Below are positions 57,449 through 64,000 of a stretch of DNA of 64,000 nt, in pieces (positions within the stretch are counted from its first letter, which is position 1; the number at the start of each line of letters is the position of its first letter). Where the stretch lies: the NCBI GenBank assembly GCA_907163375.1, contig CAJQUW010003080.1:124001-188000 (forward strand), read 5' to 3'. Position numbers and translations under genes: made by a program. The stretch is from Prostheceraeus crozeri. Lineage: Eukaryota > Platyhelminthes > Polycladida > Euryleptidae. Under the pieces are notes generated by a model. That model made no database searches. It had not been told where the DNA came from and saw only the letters and a list, made by a program, of their open reading frames with translations.

Positions 57449-57630
57449 ACGTCACTATACTCCTCCAAACTGGGGTCTTGGTTGTTGTTGAAGTGATCAG
57501 ACTTCATGTGGAGCGTTGTTATCGTTTAGTCTGGATGCCCTTCCTGTCGACTTCCAATGACACTCTGGGCTCGACCTCTGCACCAAAGGATCGCTTTAAG
57601 TGCTTAGCCACAGCGCCACGGAAGCCACTG
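57449..57630 (-). mobile_element. tRNA-derived SINE (family S), minus strand
   Basis: On the minus strand: head CTTCCGTGGCGCTGTGGCTA and GCAGAGGTCGAGCCCAGAG, body GTGTCATTGGAAGTCGACAG and GGAAGGGCATCCAGACTAAA, tail ending in AGGAGTATAGTGACGTC. Near full length with scattered changes. Confidence 0.8.
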
Positions 57631-57709
57631 TAGATGAATACATATAATGAACTATAATCTTGGTTGCATAATGGAGGCATATTAAATGTTTATTAGATCC
57701 ATTGTTTTC

Positions 57710-57806
57710 GGTCTCCGTGGGACAGTGGTTAAGTGTTTGGCCTAGCGATCTTTTGGTCCAGAGGTCGAGCCCCGAAGGTGTCTTTCGAATTCGTCGGGAA
57801 GGGTTT
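57710..57806 (+). mobile_element. tRNA-derived SINE (family S), 5' part
   Basis: Head GGTCTCCGTGGGACAGTGGT and CAGAGGTCGAGCCCCGAAGG, then GTGTCTTTCGAATTCGTCGG and GAAGGGTTTT, where it stops. It points toward the minus-strand copy only 80 bp away, so the two form an inverted SINE pair. Confidence 0.8.
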
Positions 57807-58573
57807 TAAAAGGATGCAAAAAATCGCGGATTTAGAACCGCTGTTTTATGACACATAAAGGCCAATTTCCAAATGCTGTCTTGTTGACATCATTCACAGC
57901 AGGCATTGGATCAGTGTAAAAACACGTACGCTATAAAACTCTGGTTTGGACAACAGTTTGTAAGTCTTGTTTTAAAACTTCCTTTTGACCGTTCGATAGT
58001 CCAGTTATTCGATTGATGCAATAGAAACCATAGCGCATTTTAAAAAAAGTGCAGCATGCTGCAGCTGTGTCTTACAATAGAATGTAAATGAAGTCCATCT
58101 AATGACCAACAATCGACACTTGAAAATGTTGGCAATATGTGATCAAAAGCAATGCTTACTAGTTTTCATTCATAAACAAATCTTCCATCACCAGTCATCA
58201 TTTGGAAAAAGTTCCACAAAAAATAAAAATGTTTCTGAATGGAAAAGACAATTTTAGAACCATGTTAACATCAGCCATAAAACCTCGTTATGGACAGTGT
58301 TAATAAATCCGCTTTGATGTTATCGTTGACAAAAGATCCTGCTCATAGAGTAAGTATGTTAGAAAGAGCATCAACTGAGTATTAACTAAATCCCCAATGT
58401 GTCTGCAGTTTCGATTTTATTTGATGAATTCGAATTGGTACCCAGCGTCAAATGTGAGATCTGCAAACTGTTGCAGTGTTGAAGAAAATGCCGCGGAATT
58501 CGCTGATCATGAAAGCAGCACAGGTGAAAGAACATGATTCTACAAATCCTCCGTGTCATGACAACCTTGGAGA
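57807..58573. other. PRKD intron sequence without recognised features
   Basis: Nothing is recognised in this stretch. Confidence 0.45.
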
Positions 58574-58798
58574 GATTATGTTTGTTAGATTAGCAATTCG
58601 ATGGGCTTCTTTTACTTTAACACTCAGCCTTATTAATAAGAGTATAGCGTGATCATTTCGCAAACTACCTGCCACTGAAGGAGGAAAATATCATAATCAA
58701 AGACAATTATCAACTTCAGAAGAAGTAAATGGGTCCGCAATATTATCTATATTATTATATATTAAAAAATGATAAGGTGATGAAACCAAAAACACGTC

Positions 58799-58853
58799 TT
58801 TGCGTAACCGGTTTCTGTGGTTTATTGATGGTTACCACTTCATCAGACGCAAA
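58799..58853 (-). ncRNA. Hammerhead ribozyme-like motif (best copy)
   Basis: Read on the minus strand, 55 nt, in order: TTTGCGT (stem I), CTGATGA (core), AGTGGT with ACCACA around a loop AACCATCAATAA (stem II, five pairs GTGGT/ACCAC), GAA (core), ACCGGT (self-complementary stem III), T (cleavage position), ACGCAAA (stem I partner, seven pairs). U16.1 and H17 fit the hammerhead rule. The weak point is an A-A opposition at the base of stem II where G-C is usual. Stem III would need pairing between two molecules, as in minimal dimeric hammerheads. Activity is inferred, not shown. Confidence 0.65.
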
Positions 58854-59130
58854 TGAATGAAATAAAATGAGCTCATAGGCAATATAAGGGAGGTTTGAAT
58901 TTCAACTTGAAATATCTCTCTTTTGCCTCCCTTTCTGCTCTATGAGCTCTGCGCAGCTTCAGTTGAAAGTGCGAAATTATTATTATTTATTACTTATTCA
59001 ATTGAAGCTGCGCCTATATTTCAGTTGTCAGACAGAGCTCATAGAGCAGAAAGGGAGGCAAAAGCGAGATATTTCAAATTGAAATTCAAACCTCCCTTAT
59101 ACTGCCTATGAGCTCATTTTATTTCATTCA

Positions 59131-59185
59131 TTTGCGTCTGATGAAGTGGTAACCATCAATAAACCACAGAAACCGGCTACGCAAA
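59131..59185 (+). ncRNA. Hammerhead ribozyme-like motif, right arm of P1
   Basis: Same layout as the minus-strand copy: TTTGCGT, CTGATGA, AGTGGT…ACCACA, GAA, then ACCGGC and T, ACGCAAA. The only core change is C instead of U at position 16.1, which breaks the ACCGGT palindrome and probably prevents cleavage. Confidence 0.55.
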
Positions 59186-59401
59186 GACGTGTTTTTGGTT
59201 TCATCACCTTATCATTTTTTAATATATAATAATATAGATAATATTGCGGACCCATTTACTTCTTCTGAAGTTGATAATTGTCTTTGATTATGATATTTTC
59301 CTCCTTCAGTGGCAGGTAGTTTGCGAAATGATCACGCTATACTCTTATTAATAAGGCTGAGCGTTAAAGTAAAAGAAGGCCATCGAATTGCTAATCTAAC
59401 C

Positions 59402-59480
59402 ACCATAATCAAAGACAATTATGAACTTCAGAAGAAGTAAATGGGTCCGCAATATTATCTATATTATTATATATTATGAT
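59402..59480 (+). repeat. Direct repeat of the P1 left flank
   Basis: CATAATCAAAGACAATTATG, AACTTCAGAAGAAGTAAATG, GGTCCGCAATATTATCTAT and ATTATTATATATTA repeat 58690-58765 in direct orientation. P1 and P2 therefore belong to a tandemly repeated unit that was later split by a mariner fragment. Confidence 0.75.
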
Positions 59481-59488
59481 GATATATA

Positions 59489-60022
59489 CAGGGTGGCGCA
59501 CGTAAACCGCCGGATTTTAAACTTTTATTACTTCTCAAATATTGATCCGATCGTCATGAAATTTCGACTCATACTAGTTTGGAGTATAGGATTTATGATG
59601 ATTATACCTGTTGTACTGAGAATTGTCAGAAAAGTCTGATTCTATTGACCGAATGACATGTAGTAAAATTGACATATCAACAATGTATCTTAACATGTAA
59701 AATTTAATGATAAACTTTTCCTCTATTTCCCCACGTCTTAAGTAGTGATCAAAACAAATTAAGGTAAATGTCATAGAAAACATTTATTAAATGAAAAACA
59801 TAAGAAAAAAGTGTTAGTAGTTATCGAACTTCAACGTGTCCTCCTTCATTCTCGAGGACGGATTCGAGTCGCTTTTGGTAGGCCAGAGCAGTTTCTCGAC
59901 ACATCTCAGTTGTCACTTCTAGAAATGCTTGTATGATGCGGTCCTTCAGGTCTTGCATGGATGTTGGCCGTGTATGGTAAACCTTGGACTTGACGAAACC
60001 CCACGAGAAGAAATCGCAATCA
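59489..60022 (-). mobile_element. mariner-like transposon, 3' fragment
   Basis: It starts at a TA with the terminal sequence CAGGGTGGCGCACGTAAA and contains, on the minus strand from about 60021 to 59821, the transposase C-terminus: CDFFSWGFVKSKVYHTRP, then MQDLKDRIIQAFLEVTTEMC, then YQKRLESVLENEGGHVEVR and a stop. This is the region after the third catalytic Asp of mariner-type transposases. The rest of the gene and the other end are missing. A 19-bp direct repeat (TTATATATTATGATGATAT) borders the fragment on both sides instead of a simple TA duplication. Confidence 0.8.
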
Positions 60023-60108
60023 TTATATATTATGATGATATGTATATTTTATTATATATATATTTTATGTATAAAAAAATGATAAGGTGATGAAACCAAA
60101 AACACGTC

Positions 60109-60163
60109 TTTGCGTAGCCGGTTTCTGTGGTTTATTGATGGTTACCACTTCATCAGACGCAAA
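60109..60163 (-). ncRNA. Hammerhead ribozyme-like motif, left arm of P2
   Basis: Minus strand: TTTGCGT, CTGATGA, stem II GTGGT/ACCAC, GAA, ACCGGC, T, ACGCAAA. It has the same U16.1-to-C change as the right arm of P1. Confidence 0.5.
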
Positions 60164-60470
60164 TGAATGAAATAAAATGAGCTCATAGGCAATATAAGGG
60201 AGGTTTGAATTTCAACTTGAAATATCTCTCTTTTGCCTCCCTTTCTGCTCTATGAGCTCTGTCTGACAACTGAAATATAGGCGCAGCTTCAGTTGAAAGT
60301 GCGAAATTATTATTATTTATTACTTATTCACTTGAAGCTGCGCCTATATTTCAGTTGTCAGACAGAGCTCATAGAGCAGAAAGGGAGGCAAAAGAGAGAT
60401 ATTTCAAGTTGAAATTCAAACCTCCCTTATATTGCCTATGAGCTCATTTTATTTCATTCATTTGCATCTG

Positions 60471-60525
60471 ATGAAGTGGTAACCATCAATAAACCACAGA
60501 AACCGGCTACGCAAAGACGTGTTTT
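60471..60525 (+). ncRNA. Hammerhead ribozyme-like motif, right arm of P2
   Basis: Plus strand: TTTGCAT, CTGATGA, stem II GTGGT/ACCAC, GAA, ACCGGC, T, ACGCAAA. It has the U16.1-to-C change plus one mismatch in stem I. Confidence 0.45.
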
Positions 60526-60556
60526 TGGTTTCATCACCTTATCATTTTTTAGTATA

Positions 60557-61510
60557 TCCATTTGAACGTCTCCATTTACTTATTTTCCTATATATTACAT
60601 TACATATTTATATCATGAAATGAAACATTAATTTAGTGAATCATGAAATCATGCCTATGAAAATTGAATAAGATCTCAACTTCTCCATAAATTCTTGTAA
60701 TAATGCAGTTCATGAAATTTCCTTGATAATCAGCTTAATTTCCGCTAATTTTTGACACTACTTATATCGAGGTACCAAATCTCCAGTATATAATCAGGAA
60801 TAATCTGCAAAAGTTTTTGACCACAAGAGCGTAATCTACGCAAAAAACTTAACCTTTTGACATGCATATTTTCACTGACATTTTTTTGAGTCAACCATCC
60901 ACATACTACATTCTTATGATCGTGCTGCATTCCCATCTTTCTGCCGCACATTACCATCCTCATTTCTCGAACAGCAATTCAATACGGTTCTAATCTATTT
61001 ATAGTTTTTCCTTCATTAGAACATAGGAATCTCATCTCTTGAGTCAACAGATTCAGACTTCATTCTGTTCGTGACTGTTCGTTCACTGAGATCATGCGCA
61101 GACAGATGTGAACGTAATCGAATTACTGCATTGCTACAGGATGACAGGAGTGTAACCGAATTTCTTCAGTCTCTTGGGAGAATGATCATTCAGTGTGTGT
61201 CAGTGTAGATTTTATAACCCTGTCCTGTCATTGCTGAAGATTGCATGGACGTCATAAAGGATCAGATTGGTTCGTGATAGAGCACGTCAGTCAATTAGGG
61301 AGCTGTTCGAGTGCTCAGATCCACAAAAAACAACACAATCAAGGAGCATGCCTATGTACACACATACAATTACGTTGCCTTGTTATTAGTGCTACAGTGA
61401 TGTTTCTGCAAGATCTATCAACGGGGATCTTTTACCGAAGACGAAATAATGAAGAACATAAGTGCATATCTTCTTATTTTCTATGTAATGATACTTTCAC
61501 TACATTATAA
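60557..61510. other. PRKD intron sequence without recognised features
   Basis: Nothing is recognised in this stretch. Confidence 0.45.
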
Positions 61511-61760
61511 TAGGTGCTTGTGGGCTTTCTCTCCAAATTATCAAATTTGTATAAAATTCGCAAAGATGAATCAACCGTACTAAATCTTCAGTAGTTGAGA
61601 ATGTTTTCTACCCATGCACAAAACGTAGTGCAAATCGAAAAGTCCTTTTGAATAAGAGACGATAACCTCAAGTGCAGCGATGTCTGCAGCTTGGTCTGTC
61701 TTCTTCTGTTCGATGTATTATTATCTCCGTCTTCATTGCCTCCTATTTCATTCAAATACC
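61511..61760 (+). mobile_element. Inverted-repeat element B, left half
   Basis: AGGTGCTTGTGGGCTTTCTC, TCAAATTTGT, ATGAATCAACCGT, GAATGTTTTCTACCCATGCA, GAGACGATAACCTCAAGTGC and GTTCGATGTATTATTATC follow the left arm of the copy at 40794. The right arm is missing. Confidence 0.7.
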
Positions 61761-61912
61761 ACTGGAGAATTGAAATCATTATTTGTGTTTCCTTCTTAAT
61801 TATGTTGTGAGAGTCGTGCTTGGCTCCACTAAACTGGTGCTTAGGCAAAATCCAGAGTGACACTCCTGCTCTTAGATTCGAGAATACTACTATGGGGTAT
61901 ATAATACTATGG

Positions 61913-62096
61913 GGTTGGGGCACGTGCATATCACTACGCGAGGTTGGGGCACGTGCATATCGCCACGTGAGGTTGGGACACGCGCTTATCACTACGCGAG
62001 GTTGGGGGACGTGTATATCACTACGCGAGGTTGGGGCACGTGCATATCACTACGCGAGGTTGGGGCACGTGCATATCACTACGCGAGGTTGGGGCA
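61913..62096 (+). repeat. 29-bp minisatellite (6.3 units)
   Basis: Six full units and one partial begin at 61913, 61942, 61971, 62000, 62029, 62058 and 62087. The consensus is GGTTGGGGCACGTGCATAT followed by CACTACGCGA. Most units carry the palindrome CACGTG. Because 29 is not a multiple of three, the repeat makes shifted peptide repeats in several frames. These are not genes. Confidence 0.95.
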
Positions 62097-62388
62097 TGGT
62101 TACTCCACTGATTATTTTGATCACAGAATTTTAAATCCTACGACTATACGTGCTGTTGAAACGTCACAATCTACTGTGCATTTGATGCGAGCTGAAAACG
62201 GGCCATAGGCTGGGCGGGTCACTCGGATGGCGGATGAATGATGATGACCCTGAACGCAGGGCAGATACTGCCGCATGACCATTCCCAACATGCCAACTTT
62301 TCATCGCAGAAAATGATTGTTCTTCTATCAATCTTTTTTTAAATGACGCCCTGGTGTTCAAACCCTCAACTCATCGTTTATTTTTCAG
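62097..62388. other. End of PRKD intron with acceptor
   Basis: Unique sequence that ends in the acceptor TCATCGTTTATTTTTCAG. Confidence 0.6.
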
Positions 62389-62568
62389 AGACGACGCCAT
62401 TTCTGGAGATTGGACACGAAATGCATCACACTTTTCATCGATGAAAGAACAAATCGATACTTCAAAGAATTTCCACTGTCTGAAATTACCTCCCTGATTC
62501 ATTCAAACGCAGATAGAACAGAGGAACGATCACCACATGTATTTGAAATGCATTTGAAGAATGGACAG
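62389..62568 (+). CDS. PRKD: Protein kinase D exon: PH domain
   Basis: This 180-nt exon (60 codons, phase 0 at both ends) lies between TTTTTCAG and CAG|GTTAGT. It encodes RRRHFWRLDTKCITLFIDER, then TNRYFKEFPLSEITSLIHSN, and ends PHVFEMHLKNGQ. The R(K/R)RH(Y/F)WRLDxKxITLF and (Y/F)KE(I/F)PLSEI strings are PRKD-specific versions of PH domain beta strands 2-4. Joined to the exon at 41857-41980 they give …VSDPV|RRRHFWRLD, as in other PRKD proteins. The insert after PLSEI is lengthened by charged residues. The end of the PH domain (helix with the conserved Trp) and the kinase domain lie beyond the right edge. Confidence 0.95.
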
Positions 62569-62984
62569 GTTAGTAATTATTTATCATTGCATGTTGCCAG
62601 TTTTAGTAACGTCACTTCATTTAGGTGTCACTCCGTTTAGGGGATAGTCTCGGCTATTATGCCTCGTCTCTTTAATTCTTGTCAATTATAGACCCAGGAA
62701 TCGCGGAAGGGAGATGATCGCTTCAAATGATTTATTGTTATTAACAAGTTTGATCAGGTCCGCAAATGTGACGTCATGCTGCAAAATGTAAACAGTCATT
62801 GACCCACTAGCGCATCAATGAAACTAAATTGGCACTAAAATATAATTTTGAGAATAGGAGATCGCATAATCATAGCAAATTGCAAAATGAATTGGAAGAT
62901 CGAAGTTTTGATTCATTGCAAGAAGAACAAACGAAGTAGCTTGTAAAGAAATGAGGTAGTGCAGAGTAATGAATAATTAAGTAA
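62569..62984. other. PRKD intron sequence without recognised features
   Basis: Start of the next PRKD intron, with no features recognised before the SINE. Confidence 0.45.
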
Positions 62985-63125
62985 TCTGTCAGATCTCAAC
63001 AAACGTCACCACGACGAAACATGTTTCGGCCTGTTTGTCCTCATCAGTCGTGGGCAGGATCGAACCAGCGACGTTGGAGCTAGAGGCCGTACAATCACAC
63101 CCTCTAACCACAAGGCCACAGGAAC
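62985..63125 (-). mobile_element. tRNA-derived SINE (second family) with hammerhead-like tail
   Basis: On the minus strand it begins GTTCCTGTGGCCTTGTGGTT (A-box region, TGGCCTTGTGGTTAGAGGG) and carries GCTGGTTCGATCC (B box). The tRNA-like part is followed directly by the hammerhead-like motif and then by GTGACGTTTGTTGAG. The head is unrelated to family S. The acceptor stem does not close, so it is not a working tRNA gene. Confidence 0.7.
63010..63054 (-). ncRNA. Hammerhead ribozyme-like motif in SINE
   Basis: Minus strand, in order: CCCACGA (stem I strand), CTGATGA (core), GGAC-AAACA-GGCC (stem II, three pairs plus one mismatch, with the usual G-C at its base), GAA (core), ACATGT (self-complementary stem III), T (cleavage position), TCGT (stem I partner, four pairs). 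All core positions including U16.1 and H17 are canonical. Stem I is short and then interrupted by CG before GTGG. Activity is inferred. Confidence 0.6.
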
Positions 63126-63424
63126 ATCTGCTGAGAGCTTGAATTAGTCAGGAATACACTGCTTTAACGCAGGCGCGTGGAGGGCGTGTTAACCACTTAC
63201 TGCCGCATCCGATAGTGAAACGCTTCACGCAGGTAAAAGCAGAGATGCCATCATTGGAACGAGCATCCGCCAGTCTTGTTGTACATGCGCAATAAGTTTT
63301 GGGATTATCAAAATCAGATAGGAATTCTAGGAGCCCACAGAAGACAACTGCGTCCCAAGTTGGACTTGCCCTGGCCATCCATGTCCTCGACCCAACAATT
63401 ACAGGTTTCACCACGAGCCATGCC
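63126..63424. other. PRKD intron sequence without recognised features
   Basis: No PRKD exon was found here for the end of the PH domain. Confidence 0.4.
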
Positions 63425-64000
63425 GAGTCCAGAGGGAACGAGGCCGAAAATGAGACGTTCACAGAATGATTGACGCCCTATGCCTACTACGAATCCGTGC
63501 GTCAGCAGAGTTCAACCTGGTTCCTCTTTCTGCCAGATAGGAACTAAAAGGATCCTTTGGAAGCTTTGAATGCTTGGTATAGGCCTAAATAAGCTAAGCT
63601 TGAAGAGTACTCAGTCGAGATCCATCATTTTTGGCATTTAGTGTTTTTAGTTCATCCTCCATCATGCTCATGCATCTTTGTCAGCGAAATTAAACACATT
63701 CATGTTTAGCAGGAATCTTAATGTCGTCAAACACATCATTTTGGACTAATTTCAGCCAAAGTCTTATATTCATCGCTTATCAAAGGTATAGAACAACACA
63801 TGAACATGATAAGAAATGGCCTGAAGACATTTCATTTAGAAATCATGTCTCTAGATTTAGTACTTCTCTCTTAGTCAATGATAACCTAGAAAATCTCATT
63901 TTTGCCGAAGCTTTCAATCTGCTTCCCATTGGATTGTGTTTTTCTCTGACCTTGACTGACAAGAGGAGGAACACAGCAGAACTCGGCAGACGCGCAGGTT
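63425..64000. mobile_element. Foldback element F1, copy 3 (cut by window end)
   Basis: The left arm (GAACGAGGCCGAAAATGAGA, CTACTACGAATCCGTGCGTC, TTCCTCTTTCTGCCAGATAG) returns inverted toward the right edge (CTGAAGACATTTCATTTAGA, CCCATTGGATTGTG, GACAAGAGGAGGAA, CTCGGCAGACGCGCAG). The outer end of the right arm is beyond the window. Confidence 0.7.

Larger units (their letters stand above)
58574..59410. mobile_element. Large palindrome P1 (arms about 410 bp)
   Basis: Almost the whole 837 bp is one inverted repeat. The left outer sequence GTTAGATTAGCAATTCGATG returns as CATCGAATTGCTAATCTAAC, and the arms stay matched through GGGTCCGCAATATTATCTAT, GATAAGGTGATGAAACC and GAGCTCATAGGCAATATAAG down to a 25-35-nt AT-rich centre near 58975-59005. 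The left arm lacks about 20 bp (TCTGACAACTGAAATATAGG type) that is present in the right arm. Each arm carries a hammerhead-like motif. Copy P2 lies 660 bp downstream. Confidence 0.9.
60070..60556. mobile_element. Large palindrome P2
   Basis: Second copy of the inner part of P1, from AAAAAAATGATAAGGTGATG to CATCACCTTATCATTTTTTA, with arms of about 230 bp. Both arms are complete here, including the GTCTGACAACTGAAATATAG segment lacking in P1's left arm. The outer 180 bp of the P1 arms is not present. Confidence 0.9.

Noticed and set aside
61820..62208. Repeat proteins of the GWGTCISLREVGARAYHY type
   Set aside because: They are translations of the 29-bp minisatellite, shifted between frames from unit to unit.

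Overview
The window looks like nuclear DNA from an animal, probably an invertebrate. It is AT-rich, has spliced exons with GT/AG borders, introns of about 20 kb, tRNA-derived SINEs, LINE and Penelope-like relics and many DNA transposons. There are no bacterial-style genes, operons or Shine-Dalgarno signals. I cannot name the species.

The only host gene I can support is a protein kinase D (PRKD) gene on the + strand. Four internal exons are visible: the end of the second C1 domain (18803-18886), an acidic linker (39647-39761), the junction into the PH domain (41857-41980) and most of the PH domain (62389-62568). Their intron phases match throughout (1, 2, 0), so they join without a frameshift. 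The introns between them are 20,760, 2,095 and 20,408 bp. The first exons and the kinase domain lie outside the window, and no promoter or poly(A) region of this gene is visible. Everything from 18.9 to 62.4 kb is therefore intronic.

The rest is repeat sequence. At 0-18 kb there are foldback elements, three copies of an unknown repeat, a mariner relic, a LINE scrap, an open frame for a retroelement nuclease-like domain, and a Penelope-like element end with a GIY-YIG endonuclease. At 19-40 kb there are hAT-type elements, hairpin elements, a minisatellite, and Crypton and LINE relics. At 40-48 kb there are a CpG-rich element, a 620-bp inverted-repeat element, LINE relics and a Tc1 relic inside a long inverted repeat. 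At 50.8-54.5 kb one inverted-repeat element has been split by two hAT insertions. At 55-64 kb there are SINEs, two large palindromes around a mariner fragment, a 29-bp minisatellite and a second SINE family. Ten pieces of the main tRNA-derived SINE family are scattered from 8 to 58 kb.

The most striking observation is a set of hammerhead-ribozyme-like motifs. Four sit in the arms of the palindromes at 58.8-60.5 kb. One sits in the tRNA-derived SINE at 63.0 kb. Decayed versions follow the Penelope-like endonuclease (18.08 kb) and lie in hairpin elements at 22.9 and 29.7 kb. The best copies have the CUGAUGA and GAA core strands, a matching stem I, a stem II, and a short self-complementary stem III, as in the minimal dimeric hammerheads known from Penelope-like elements and retrozymes.
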